Positions 1 to 8,347 of a stretch of 64,000 bases of DNA are shown piece by piece. Origin of the DNA: Streptomyces sp. Go-475 (GTDB lineage: Bacteria; Actinomycetota; Actinomycetes; Streptomycetales; Streptomycetaceae). Under the pieces are notes generated by a model. That model ran no database searches. It had not been told where the DNA came from and worked only from the letters and a program-made list of their open reading frames with translations. The translations under genes and the position numbers were made by a program. How positions within the stretch are numbered: the stretch's first letter is position 1; the number at the start of each line of letters is the position of its first letter. Location of the stretch: positions 1,965,501-2,029,500 of the forward strand of contig NZ_CP026121.1 in NCBI RefSeq assembly GCF_003330845.1. The letters run 5' to 3'.

Positions 1-1252
1 AGGCGTGCCACACGGGGTTGTCCCAGCGGGCGTAGGCCGGCGGCAGGGCGGGTTCGACGACGTCGGCCTCGGCCTTGAGCTGCGCGAGGTCCCGGTCGAG
101 GGCTTCCCTGGCCCGGTCGACGAGCTGGGCGTACCGGGCGCGGGCCGCCTCGCGGGCGGCGTCGCCCTGCCCGCCGATCCGGCTGCGCGGGTCGGACAGG
201 ACCTGTTCGAGCTCCTTGTCCATGCGCGACTCGGCGAAGTCGACGGCGCTGCGGTAGGCGGCGGTGGTGCGGGCGAGGTCCTCGAACATGCCCCACACCT
301 GGTTGTACAGCCGCTCCTCCATGGACCAGCCGGTCGCGTCGCCCGCGACGGGCTGCGCGGGCTGTCCGGGTGCGGCCGGGGGCGCGGTGGGCGGAGGCGG
401 GGGCGGAGCGGCGTTCCGGCGGCGCGGATGGCTGTAGTCGATCGGGCCGCCGCCCGCGGTGGGGGCGGCGGGCTGGGTGACGGCCGAGGGGTCCGCGGCG
501 GCGCCCGGATACCCCGGCGGCTGCCCCTGCCCGCCGGACGCCGACCCGCCGGACGGCTGGCCGCCGTACGGGGACATCGGGGGTACCGGGCCGGGTTGGG
601 GCGCCGTGCCGCCCTGGTCCGGGCCGAGGGCGGGGGCCGCCGCCTGCCGGGAACGGTCGCCGTCCGCCGTGCGCGGCGGGGCTGCCTGCACCGAGCGGGC
701 CAGCCCCTGGGCCACGGCGTCGTTGATGCTGCCGACGAGCTGCTGGGCCTGCGGCAGCCCCTGGTCGGTGAGGAGTTCGGCGAGGCCGCCCGCGTAGCCC
801 TGGCCGACGGCGCGCACCTTCCAGGCGCCCTGCCGGCGGTAGAGCTCCAGCGCGACGACGGCCGACTCGGCGTCCAGGCCGGTGATCGTGTAGCTGGCCA
901 TCTCGGCGCCGTCGAGGCCGGTGACGGCGACGAACGGGGCGGCCACGGCGCCGAAACGGACCGGGCCCGCCCCGCCGACGGGCAGGGCGAGCAGCACGCT
1001 GACGCGGTGGACGGTCTCCGGCATGGCGCCCAGGTCCACCGCGAGACGGTGGTCGGCGGCGGCCTGCCGGGAGACCTCGAGACCCGGCTGGGTGGGCGCG
1101 CCCGGGTGGGCCACCCCCTCCACGCCGTGGATCCTCCCGGCCTCGTCGCTGAGCGCGGCCGCGGCCACGATCGGCGTGCCGGCCGAGACCCGGATCTCGA
1201 GACGGACCTGGGAGAGCGGGTGATTCTGCCCCCGCACCAGCTCGGCCGTCAT
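1..1252 (-). CDS. TerD-family protein, large form (3' end outside window)
   Basis: The reading frame opens with ATG at 1252 (MTAELVRGQNHPL), preceded by a GGGGGA ribosome site, and stays open to the window edge, so about 417 codons are visible and the C-terminus is missing. The first 170 residues carry TerD-type features, notably a TITGLDAESAVVALELYRR stretch followed by GAWKVRAVGQGYAGGLAEL, which is typical of the end of a TerD domain. A long Pro/Gln/Gly-rich linker follows, then a charged helical region (about 330-417) rich in Glu/Arg that could be coiled coil. TerD domains are calcium-binding modules linked to tellurite and stress resistance and, in actinomycetes, to development. The shorter TerD gene lies 76 bp upstream on the same strand, so the two may be co-transcribed. 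The function of this large form is not known. Confidence 0.8.
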   Translation of the reverse strand, partial: MTAELVRGQNHPLSQVRLEIRVSAGTPIVAAAALSDEAGRIHGVEGVAHPGAPTQPGLEVSRQAAADHRLAVDLGAMPETVHRVSVLLALPVGGAGPVRFGAVAAPFVAVTGLDGAEMASYTITGLDAESAVVALELYRRQGAWKVRAVGQGYAGGLAELLTDQGLPQAQQLVGSINDAVAQGLARSVQAAPPRTADGDRSRQAAAPALGPDQGGTAPQPGPVPPMSPYGGQPSGGSASGGQGQPPGYPGAAADPSAVTQPAAPTAGGGPIDYSHPRRRNAAPPPPPPTAPPAAPGQPAQPVAGDATGWSMEERLYNQVWGMFEDLARTTAAYRSAVDFAESRMDKELEQVLSDPRSRIGGQGDAAREAARARYAQLVDRAREALDRDLAQLKAEADVVEPALPPAYARWDNPVWHA

Positions 1253-1328
1253 CGCCTTCGTCCCCCTGTGTCGTTGTGTGGTGTCGTGTGCCGCCCGCCG
1301 GCCCCTGCGGTCCGACTCCCGCCCTTTG

Positions 1329-1907
1329 TCAGAGCAGCGGCAGGATGGACGGCATCAGGTCCTGGAACGTACGGCCGTTAGCCGGGTTGCCGAGGGCCGT
1401 CATCGTCCAGCCCGAGCCCGAGCGGTGCACCTTCGCCATGATCTGGGCCGTGTACTGGCCGCCGCCGGCGAGCGTGTAGCGGGCGAGCTCCTGCCCGTTG
1501 GTCTCGTCGACCAGGCGGCAGAACGCGTTCTGCACCTCCTGGAACGTCTGGCCCGTGAAGGAGTTGACGGTGAAGACGATCTGATCGATGTGGACCGGGA
1601 GGCGCGCGAGGTCGACGAGGATCGCCTCGTCGTCGCCGCCCTGGCCGACACCGCCGACGAGGTTGTCGCCGGTGTGGCGCACCGAGCCGTCGTCGCTCAC
1701 CAGGTGGCGGAAGAAGACGACGTCGACCGGCTGCTTGTCCGCGAACAGGACGGCGGAGGCGTCGAGGTCGATCTCTCGCGTGCGCGAGCCGAACAGGCCG
1801 CGCCGGGGAGCCGCCTGCCAGCCGAGACCCATGCGCACCGCGGTCAGGCTGCCGCCGTCGTTCTTCTGCAGACTGATGGCCTGACCCTTGGTCATGTTGA
1901 CGGTCAC
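1329..1907 (-). CDS. TerD family protein
   Basis: This 192-residue protein has the size and sequence of a stand-alone TerD domain. It begins (V/M)TVNMTKGQAISL, continues with GLGWQ, and contains an acidic calcium-site region (LVSDDGSVRHTGDN, then GGDDEAILVDL) and a closing HRSGSGWTMTALGNPA segment. The start is taken as GTG at 1907 because the protein then matches the usual family N-terminus and a GAGAGGGG ribosome site lies just upstream; an in-frame extension to 1979 looks non-coding. TerD proteins bind Ca2+ and are associated with tellurite, oxidative and phage stress. A DNA-damage-type promoter motif lies upstream (1963-1985), which would tie this copy to genotoxic stress rather than to tellurite; that link is inference. 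Confidence 0.93.
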   Translation of the reverse strand: MTVNMTKGQAISLQKNDGGSLTAVRMGLGWQAAPRRGLFGSRTREIDLDASAVLFADKQPVDVVFFRHLVSDDGSVRHTGDNLVGGVGQGGDDEAILVDLARLPVHIDQIVFTVNSFTGQTFQEVQNAFCRLVDETNGQELARYTLAGGGQYTAQIMAKVHRSGSGWTMTALGNPANGRTFQDLMPSILPLL

Positions 1908-1962
1908 GCGCTGATTCCCCTCTCGAACGTCCCCTGTTGCCGCGCAGTCGCGGTTGACCTGA

Positions 1963-1985
1963 ACACTACGCAGGGGCACTGACAG
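1963..1985 (-). promoter_or_regulatory. PafBC/RecA-NDp-like promoter of the terD-like gene
   Basis: Read on the minus strand the site is CTGTCAGTG, then 8 bases, then TAGTGT. It differs from the RecA-independent DNA-damage consensus (TTGTCRGTG-N8-TAnnnT) only at the first base. The predicted transcription start near 1956 leaves a leader of about 50 nt before the GTG at 1907. Confidence 0.6.
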
Positions 1986-2046
1986 CGACGTAGACCGCTC
2001 CGCACTTTGTGTCGGTCTTGCAACACTGCGCGTACGCGGTCCGCTG

Positions 2047-4191
2047 TCAGGCCAGTCCCGCCTCCTTCATCTGGCGCAGTTCCTTCTTCATCTCGGAGAC
2101 CTCGTCGCGCAGTCGGGCCGCGATCTCGAACTGGAGGTCCGCGGCGGCGGCCCGCATGCGCGTGGTGAGTTCCTCGATCTGCTCGGCGAGTTCGGCCGCG
2201 GGGCGGTCGGTCGGCACCGTCTCCTTGGCCTTGCCCCTGCCCTTGGCGGGCTTGGCCATCTCGGCCGCCTTGCCGAGGGAGGGCACGGGTGCCTTGGTGC
2301 CGCCGCCGTCCTTCCTGGACTTGCGGTAGCCCGAGCCGAGCAGCTCCTCGGTGTCGATGTCCTCGCGGGCGATCTGGGCGACGATGTCGTTGATCTTCTT
2401 GCGGAGGGGCTGGGGGTCGATGCCCTTCTCCTTGTTGTACGCGATCTGCTTCTCCCGGCGGCGGTTGGTCTCGTCGATGGCCTTCGCCATGGCCGGGGTG
2501 ATCTTGTCGGCGTACATGTGGACCTGGCCGGATACGTTGCGCGCGGCGCGGCCGATGGTCTGGATCAGGGAGGTGCCGGAGCGCAGGAAGCCCTCCTTGT
2601 CGGCATCCAGGATCGCCACCAGGGACACCTCGGGCAGGTCGAGGCCCTCCCGCAGCAGGTTGATGCCGACGAGCACGTCGTACTCGCCGGAGCGCAGCTC
2701 ACGCAGGAGTTCGACGCGGCGCAGGGTGTCGACGTCGCTGTGCAGATAGCGCACCTGGATGCCCAGCTCCAGGAAGTAGTCCGTGAGGTCCTCGGCCATC
2801 TTCTTCGTGAGTGTGGTGACCAGGACTCGCTCGTCCTTCTCCGTGCGCTGCCGGATCTCGTGCACCAGGTCGTCGATCTGGCCCTCGGTGGGCTTGACGA
2901 CCACTTCCGGGTCGACGAGGCCGGTGGGGCGGATGATCTGCTCGACGACGCCGTCGGAGCGGGAGAGCTCGTAGTTCCCCGGGGTGGCGGACAGGTAGAC
3001 CGTCTGGCCGATGCGCTCCTGGAACTCCTCCCACTTCAGCGGGCGGTTGTCCAGGGCGGAGGGCAGCCGGAAGCCGTGGTCGACGAGGGTGCGCTTGCGG
3101 GAGGCGTCGCCCTCGTACATGGCGCCGATCTGCGGGACGGTGACGTGCGACTCGTCGATGACGAGCAGGAAGTCGTCCGGGAAGTAGTCCAGCAGGGTGT
3201 TGGGCGGGGAGCCGGGCGAGCGGCCGTCGAAGTGCATCGAGTAGTTCTCCACGCCGGAGCAGCTGCCGATCTGGCGGAGCATCTCGATGTCGTACGTGGT
3301 GCGCATCCGCAGGCGCTGGGCCTCCAGCAGCTTGCCCTGCTTCTCCAGTTCCGCGAGGCGCTCGGCCAGCTCCTTCTCGATGTCGTTGACGGCCCGCTCC
3401 AGGCGCTCGGGGCCGGCGACGTAGTGGGAGGCCGGGAAGACGTAGAGCTGCTGGTCGTCGCTGATGATCTCGCCGGTGAGCGGGTGCAGGGTGGAGAGCG
3501 CCTCGATCTCGTCGCCGAACATCTCGATGCGGACGGCGAGCTCCTCGTAGACCGGGAAGATCTCGATGGTGTCGCCGCGGACGCGGAAGGTGCCGCGGGT
3601 GAACGCCATGTCGTTGCGCGTGTACTGGATGTCGACGAAGCGGCGCAGCAGCTCGTCGCGGTCGATCTCCTCGCCGACCCGGAGGGGGACCATGCGGTCC
3701 ACGTACTCCTGCGGGGTGCCGAGGCCGTAGATGCAGGAGACCGAGGCGACCACGACGACGTCGCGGCGGGTGAGCAGCGAGTTCGTCGCGGAGTGGCGCA
3801 GGCGCTCGACCTCCTCGTTGATCGAGGAGTCCTTCTCGATGTAGGTGTCCGACTGCGGGACGTAGGCCTCGGGCTGGTAGTAGTCGTAGTACGAGACGAA
3901 GTACTCGACTGCGTTGTTCGGCAGCAGTTCGCGGAACTCGTTCGCCAGCTGGGCGGCCAGGGTCTTGTTCGGCGCCATCACGAGCGTGGGGCGCTGGAGC
4001 TTCTCGATCATCCACGCCGTGGTGGCGGACTTGCCGGTGCCGGTCGCTCCGAGCAGGACGACGTCCTTCTCGCCTGCCTGGATGCGCCGGGCGAGGTCGG
4101 CGATGGCCGTCGGCTGGTCGCCGTTCGGCTGGTAGGGGCTGACGACCTCGAAGGGCGCCACCGTGCGTTCGATCTGGGAAACGGGCCGCAT
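2047..4191 (-). CDS. uvrB: excinuclease ABC subunit B
   Basis: UvrB (714 aa) is the damage-verifying helicase-like subunit of nucleotide excision repair: it is loaded by UvrA and recruits UvrC. Visible features in order are Walker A GATGTGKS (48-55), the beta-hairpin [12 protein letters not shown] (about 101-112) that inserts between strands, the DESH box near residue 350, helicase motifs including GRAARN, a Lys/Gly-rich spacer, and the C-terminal UVR motif (about 665-705) that contacts UvrC. ATG 4191 is chosen because it gives the conserved actinobacterial N-terminus [14 protein letters not shown]. It sits 7 nt after the -10 of a DNA-damage promoter, so the message is probably leaderless. 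Length is normal. Confidence 0.98.
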   Translation of the reverse strand: MRPVSQIERTVAPFEVVSPYQPNGDQPTAIADLARRIQAGEKDVVLLGATGTGKSATTAWMIEKLQRPTLVMAPNKTLAAQLANEFRELLPNNAVEYFVSYYDYYQPEAYVPQSDTYIEKDSSINEEVERLRHSATNSLLTRRDVVVVASVSCIYGLGTPQEYVDRMVPLRVGEEIDRDELLRRFVDIQYTRNDMAFTRGTFRVRGDTIEIFPVYEELAVRIEMFGDEIEALSTLHPLTGEIISDDQQLYVFPASHYVAGPERLERAVNDIEKELAERLAELEKQGKLLEAQRLRMRTTYDIEMLRQIGSCSGVENYSMHFDGRSPGSPPNTLLDYFPDDFLLVIDESHVTVPQIGAMYEGDASRKRTLVDHGFRLPSALDNRPLKWEEFQERIGQTVYLSATPGNYELSRSDGVVEQIIRPTGLVDPEVVVKPTEGQIDDLVHEIRQRTEKDERVLVTTLTKKMAEDLTDYFLELGIQVRYLHSDVDTLRRVELLRELRSGEYDVLVGINLLREGLDLPEVSLVAILDADKEGFLRSGTSLIQTIGRAARNVSGQVHMYADKITPAMAKAIDETNRRREKQIAYNKEKGIDPQPLRKKINDIVAQIAREDIDTEELLGSGYRKSRKDGGGTKAPVPSLGKAAEMAKPAKGRGKAKETVPTDRPAAELAEQIEELTTRMRAAAADLQFEIAARLRDEVSEMKKELRQMKEAGLA

Positions 4192-4198
4192 GGAATCC

Positions 4199-4221
4199 AC
4201 CGTACGACCCCGCACTGACAA
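4199..4221 (-). promoter_or_regulatory. PafBC/RecA-NDp-type promoter of uvrB
   Basis: On the minus strand the sequence reads TTGTCAGTG, 8 bases, TACGGT, an exact fit to the RecA-independent DNA-damage promoter consensus TTGTCRGTG-N8-TAnnnT known from mycobacteria, where PafBC activates it. The -10 ends 7 nt before the uvrB ATG, which predicts a leaderless transcript. Confidence 0.8.
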
Positions 4222-4231
4222 CGCGCTCCGA

Positions 4232-5104
4232 TCAGCGGTTCTGCGGGGTGCGGGACCCTCGGTGCTCCACGGGGCGGCGGGGGCGGAACCGCAGGCGGTG
4301 CTCGGGGTACTGGACGGCGGTGTGCGTGTGGGCGGGGATGCCGGGCCGCTGCTCGACGGGGGTGCCGGTGGGCTTCCCCATGACCATCAGCGGGTCGAAC
4401 ATCACCACGACGCCCGCGAGCAGCAGGAAGGCGAGCGGACCGACCAGCATGGGTGCGAGCAGGGCCGCGGGAGACTCTCCCGTGGCGGGTTCGGCCGCGC
4501 CGTGGAGGTGGACGCTGAGGGCGGCCATCCCGGTGTAGTGCATGCCGCTGACGGCGAGTCCCATGACGAGGCTGGCGCCCACGCTCCACAGGAGTCCCCT
4601 GACCTGGCCGGCCGCCCACAGGGCGGCGGTGGCGGCGCCCATGGCGATCACGACGGAGACACCGACGGTGAAGGTGTTGTACTCCAGCTTCCCGTCCAGG
4701 CGCATGCTGGCCATGCCGAGGTAGTGCATCGACGCGATGCCCAGGCCGGTGATCGTGCCCCCGGTGAACAGGGCCGTTCCGCGGGCTCCCCGGTAGCCGA
4801 CGATGAAGATCCCGATGCCCACCATCACGATCGCGACGGCCAGGCTCGCGAAGGTCATCGACTTGTCGTAGTGGATCGGGGTCCCGTGCACCGTGAAGCC
4901 CATCATCGCGATGAAGTGCATGGTCCATATGCCGGAGCCGATGGCGGCCGAGCCGAGGGCGAGCCAGCCGGGGCGCCAGGACTGGGCGACGAGCATGGAC
5001 CTGGTGGTGCAGCGCAGGCCCAGGGCCCCGCCCAGGCAGGCCATGAGGTAGGCCACCAGGGGTGTGACCAGGCCGTAGCTGAATCCGTCGACCGTGCCCT
5101 GCAT
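4232..5104 (-). CDS. MHYT-domain integral membrane sensor protein
   Basis: The protein (290 aa) has about seven membrane spans and three MHYT-type motifs: [10 protein letters not shown] (61-70), MHYLGM (126-131) and MHYTGM (188-193). MHYT domains are proposed to bind copper through the Met and His residues and to sense O2, CO or NO at the membrane. Here the domain is free-standing: after the last span (about 212-240) there is only a short Pro/Arg-rich cytoplasmic tail, with no GGDEF, EAL or kinase output. The start is ATG 5104. The gene lies 40 bp downstream-strand of uvrB but is not obviously linked to repair. Ligand and partner are unknown. Confidence 0.88.
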   Translation of the reverse strand: MQGTVDGFSYGLVTPLVAYLMACLGGALGLRCTTRSMLVAQSWRPGWLALGSAAIGSGIWTMHFIAMMGFTVHGTPIHYDKSMTFASLAVAIVMVGIGIFIVGYRGARGTALFTGGTITGLGIASMHYLGMASMRLDGKLEYNTFTVGVSVVIAMGAATAALWAAGQVRGLLWSVGASLVMGLAVSGMHYTGMAALSVHLHGAAEPATGESPAALLAPMLVGPLAFLLLAGVVVMFDPLMVMGKPTGTPVEQRPGIPAHTHTAVQYPEHRLRFRPRRPVEHRGSRTPQNR

Positions 5105-5390
5105 GCGCGGCTGCCCTTCCCGCCCTTTGCGTCCCGGAATTCCTGATGTGCGCCCCCTCCCAGGACCGCACGAGCGGTCAGGGTTGACGCAGAGAGTATG
5201 ACCCCCACCGGAATGGTCGAACGACTTTCCGGCAAAGAAACACGGCCTTGCCGCAGTTGTGCGGCACCAGTGAGCGGAGTTGGGTCACCTCCGTTCAACG
5301 TGTGGCCATCCTGTACCCCTCTCGCGTTGACCCTCTGCTGTCACAGTGGTGCTGTCTGTGACGTTTGATCGCTCGACGCGAGGAGTACGC

Positions 5391-6263
5391 ATGCACGCGC
5401 GCGCTGTTGCCGCCTCGACCACCGCACTCCTGGGGACCGCCGCCCTCCTGTTCCCCGTCTCCCCCGCGCGGGCGGCCGGCGGCGGTGCGTCGCCGCTGGT
5501 CATCGCGCACCGGGGCGCCTCCGCGTACGCACCCGAGAACACGCTGGCCGCCGTGGACAAGGCGGCGGAGCTGGGCATCCGCTGGGTGGAGAACGACGTC
5601 CAGCGGACCAGAGACGGCGAGCTGGTCGTCGTCCACGACGACAACCTGCGGCGCACCACCGACGTCGAGGAGGTCTTCCCCGACCGGGCTCCCTGGAAGG
5701 TGAGGGACTTCACCGCCGCCGAGATCGCCCGTCTCGACGCGGGCAGCTGGTTCGGACCGGCGTACGCGGGCGCGCGCGTGCCGACCCTGGAGCAGTTCGT
5801 GCACCGCGTCGAGCACCATCACCAGAAGCTTCTCCTGGAGATCAAGAACCCGGAGCTGTACCCGGGCATCGAGCGGCAGACGCTGAAGGTCCTCAGCAAC
5901 GAGGGCTGGCTCGACCGGCCCCATCTGGCGGGCCGGCTGATCGTGCAGAGCTTCAGCGCGGACAGCGTGCGGACGGTGCACGAGCTGAAGCCCGGTGTGA
6001 AGACCGGGTTCCTGGGGACGCCGCCCGTGTCGGACCTGCTGGACTACGCCGGCTTCGCCGACCAGATCAACCCCTCGCACCGCTCGCTCTCCCCCGCCTA
6101 CGTGGCGTCGGTGCAGGCGTTCGACGGGCCGCACGGCAGGCCGATGGAGGTCTTCACCTGGACGGTCGACGACGCGGCGACGGCCCAGCGGGTCGCCGGG
6201 TACGGCGTCGACGGGATCATCACGAACAAGCCGGACGTGGTGCGCAAGGCCGTGCGCGGGTGA
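5391..6263 (+). CDS. secreted glycerophosphodiester phosphodiesterase
   Basis: A Sec-type signal peptide (residues 1-28, cleavage after ARA) precedes a GDPD TIM-barrel. Catalytic features are the HRG motif (H40, R41) followed by APENT, the metal-binding E and D of VENDVQ, and the second histidine in VVVHDD. The family hydrolyses glycerophosphodiesters to glycerol-3-phosphate and an alcohol; a secreted form would scavenge phosphate or glycerol from deacylated phospholipids or teichoic acids. The protein is 290 aa, normal for a single-domain enzyme. ATG 5391 is preferred because GAGGAG lies 7 bases upstream; an in-frame start at 5346 would put residues before the signal peptide. Confidence 0.93.
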   Translation: MHARAVAASTTALLGTAALLFPVSPARAAGGGASPLVIAHRGASAYAPENTLAAVDKAAELGIRWVENDVQRTRDGELVVVHDDNLRRTTDVEEVFPDRAPWKVRDFTAAEIARLDAGSWFGPAYAGARVPTLEQFVHRVEHHHQKLLLEIKNPELYPGIERQTLKVLSNEGWLDRPHLAGRLIVQSFSADSVRTVHELKPGVKTGFLGTPPVSDLLDYAGFADQINPSHRSLSPAYVASVQAFDGPHGRPMEVFTWTVDDAATAQRVAGYGVDGIITNKPDVVRKAVRG

Positions 6264-6285
6264 TCCGTCGTCCGTCGGGACGGCG

Positions 6286-6308
6286 TTGTCAGTGGCGGGT
6301 CGTACGGT
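6286..6308 (+). promoter_or_regulatory. PafBC/RecA-NDp-type promoter of ogt
   Basis: The sequence TTGTCAGTG, 8 bases, TACGGT is an exact match to the DNA-damage consensus and shares both hexamers with the uvrB site. The -10 ends 6 nt before the ATG at 6315, so the ogt transcript is predicted to be leaderless. Confidence 0.8.
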
Positions 6309-6314
6309 GGGCGC

Positions 6315-6869
6315 ATGGAGAGTCAGGAGCGGGTGGAGCCGCGGGTCGTGTGGGCGGTCGTGGAGAGCGCGATCGGGCCGTTGCTGCTGGCCGCGGGCCG
6401 GGACGGCCTGGTCAACGTCGTGTTCCACGCCACGGACGAGGTGCGGGACCGGGCGGTCGAGCGGCTGGCGTCGCGGCTCGGCACCGAGCCCGTCGAGGCA
6501 CCCGGCTCCCCGCTGCTGGCGGAGGCGATACGGCAGTTCGAGGCGTACTTCGCGGGTGAGCGCCGCGACTTCGACCTCCCGCTCGACTGGTCGCTGATCT
6601 CGGGCTTCAACCGGGAGGTCCTGCGCGAGCTCGCCTCGGGCGTGCCGTACGGCACGGTCGTCGGGTACGGCGATCTGGCCGGGCGGGTCGGCCAGCCCGG
6701 CGCCGCCCAGGCCGTGGGCATGGCCATGGGCGCCAATCCGCTGCCGGTGGTGGTGCCCTGTCACCGGGTCGTCGAGAGCGGCGGCGGCATCGGCGGCTTC
6801 GGGGGCGGGCTGGAGACCAAGCGGAAGCTGCTCGCCCTGGAAGGGGTGCTGCCCGAGCCCCTGTTCTGA
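6315..6869 (+). CDS. ogt: methylated-DNA--protein-cysteine methyltransferase
   Basis: This suicide repair enzyme transfers alkyl groups from O6-alkylguanine or O4-alkylthymine to its own cysteine. The acceptor is in PCHRV (C149), followed by the GGFGGGLETKRKLLALE segment of the family. The helix-turn-helix region around VPYGTVVGYGDLA (110-122) is also typical. At 184 aa it is a stand-alone Ogt/AGT without an Ada regulatory domain. The start is ATG 6315, directly downstream of a DNA-damage-type promoter, with no ribosome site, consistent with leaderless translation. It lies 51 bp after the GDPD gene but probably has its own promoter. Confidence 0.96.
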   Translation: MESQERVEPRVVWAVVESAIGPLLLAAGRDGLVNVVFHATDEVRDRAVERLASRLGTEPVEAPGSPLLAEAIRQFEAYFAGERRDFDLPLDWSLISGFNREVLRELASGVPYGTVVGYGDLAGRVGQPGAAQAVGMAMGANPLPVVVPCHRVVESGGGIGGFGGGLETKRKLLALEGVLPEPLF

Positions 6870-6903
6870 GGCACGGACCCGGTCGGTCGTGGTGCCGCGC
6901 CTC

Positions 6904-7332
6904 TCAGTCGTAGTGCCGCGCCTCGAAGACGTTGCCGTCCGGGTCGCGGAAGTAGAAGCTGCGCGTGGCCTTGCCCCGGGCTCCGAAGGAGTCGTACGAG
7001 AGGTCCGACACCGGTACGGAGCGCTCCTCCAGGCGGCCGAGGAGGGCGTCGAAGTCGCCGCGGGGCAGCGACAGGCAGACGTGGTTGACGGGGTGGCCCG
7101 CGCTGTCGGCGGCGCCGGGGAGCATCGTCATGCGTGCCGCGAAGGTCAGCGGCATGAGGTCGAGGATGGTCGCGTCGTTGACGCGGACGGAGGGGAACGG
7201 CACCTCCCCGGCGGCGAACTCGGAGAGCCTGAGCGCCTCCAGGCCGACGGCCTTCTCGTAGAAGTCGGCGGCGGCGAGCGGGTCGCGCACCCAGAGGACG
7301 ACATGGTCGAGACGTGGTGTGTGATCCGTCAT
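6904..7332 (-). CDS. VOC family (glyoxalase/dioxygenase-fold) protein
   Basis: This 142-residue protein has the paired beta-alpha-beta-beta-beta modules of the vicinal oxygen chelate fold: LDHVVLWVRDPLAAADFYE at the start and a C-terminal FYFRDPDGNVFEARHYD. The likely metal ligands are H10 and the Glu of FEARH, with a third His in NHVCLSL. Such proteins act as glyoxalases, dioxygenases or antibiotic-resistance binding proteins; substrate cannot be told from sequence. It is transcribed against ogt on one side and divergently from the pseudouridine glycosidase on the other (106 bp gap). Confidence 0.85.
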   Translation of the reverse strand: MTDHTPRLDHVVLWVRDPLAAADFYEKAVGLEALRLSEFAAGEVPFPSVRVNDATILDLMPLTFAARMTMLPGAADSAGHPVNHVCLSLPRGDFDALLGRLEERSVPVSDLSYDSFGARGKATRSFYFRDPDGNVFEARHYD

Positions 7333-7438
7333 GCACCCCAGGCTCGTGAGGTCTGCGACAGCCCGCAAGGGTTTGGCCCGGCGCGCCGCCCGCCAGAGAT
7401 GAGGAAGACCGACTGACCGACTGACAGGAGGCGGGCGC

Positions 7439-8347
7439 GTGGTGCTGGTGGTGTCCGAAGAAGTGCGGGAGGCGATCGACGCGCGCCGGCCCGTGGTGGC
7501 CCTGGAGTCCACGATCATCGCCCATGGGCTGCCCCGGCCCCGCAACCTCCAGGTGGCGCTGGAGCTGGAGACGGCCGTGCGGCGGGAGGGCGCGGTGCCC
7601 GCGACCATCGCCGTCCTGGACGGGCGGCCCCATGTCGGGCTGGACAAGGAGCAGCTGGAGCGGGTCGCGAACGAGGACGGGATCCGCAAGCTGGGCCATC
7701 GCGATCTGCCGCTCGCGGTGGCGTCCGGGGCGAGCGGGGCGACCACGGTGTCGGCGACGGCGCTGCTGGCCGCGCTGGCGGGCGTACGGGTGTTCGCGAC
7801 GGGTGGGCTCGGCGGGGTGCACCGGGAGTGGACGGTGACGCAGGACGAGTCGGCCGACCTGGGGCTGCTGGCGCGGACGCGGATCACGGTGGTGTGTGCC
7901 GGGGTGAAGTCGATCCTGGACGTGCCGGCGACCTTGCAGCGGCTGGAGACTCTGGGTGTCGCGGTGGCCGGTTACGGCACCGACCGGTTCCCGGGCTTCT
8001 ATCTGTCGGACTCGGGACACCCGGTGGACTGGACGCTGCGGACGCCGGAGCAGGTGGCGGACGTCATGCGGGCCCAGGACGCGCTCGACGGGCCCGAGTC
8101 GGCGCTGATCGTCGCCAACCCCGTCCCCGAGGAGGAGCAGCTCGATCCGGAGCTGCACGCGCGCGTGCTCGCGGACGCGCTGCACGCGTGCGAGGGGGAG
8201 GGGGTCACCGGCCAGGCGGTCACCCCGTTCCTCCTCGACTATCTGGTCCGGCACACCGACGGCGCCTCCCTGAGCGCCAACCTGGCGGCGGTCCGCGGAA
8301 ACGTGCGCCTGGCGGCGCGGATCGCGGCGGCCTGGGCTCGGGGATGA
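7439..8347 (+). CDS. psuG: pseudouridine-5'-phosphate glycosidase
   Basis: The protein (302 aa) aligns closely with E. coli PsuG, which reversibly cleaves pseudouridine 5'-phosphate to uracil and ribose 5-phosphate. The hallmark VVALESTIIAHG is present, and by alignment the four catalytic residues are kept: E23 (E. coli E31), K84 (K93), D140 (D149) and K157 (K166, in CAGVKSILD). The start is GTG 7439 with an AGGAGG ribosome site at about 7427-7432; a second GTG at 7442 is possible. The stop overlaps an ATG (ATGA), which opens a repeat-rich frame leading to the PfkB kinase, so the set looks like one translationally coupled operon for pseudouridine salvage. Confidence 0.93.
   Translation: MVLVVSEEVREAIDARRPVVALESTIIAHGLPRPRNLQVALELETAVRREGAVPATIAVLDGRPHVGLDKEQLERVANEDGIRKLGHRDLPLAVASGASGATTVSATALLAALAGVRVFATGGLGGVHREWTVTQDESADLGLLARTRITVVCAGVKSILDVPATLQRLETLGVAVAGYGTDRFPGFYLSDSGHPVDWTLRTPEQVADVMRAQDALDGPESALIVANPVPEEEQLDPELHARVLADALHACEGEGVTGQAVTPFLLDYLVRHTDGASLSANLAAVRGNVRLAARIAAAWARG

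Noticed and set aside
2518..4218. Long plus-strand open frame of 566 codons opposite uvrB
   Set aside because: It is antisense to a certain gene, has biased composition (Val/Asp/Glu/Leu/Gly) and no recognisable domain; such frames arise from high G+C codon bias.
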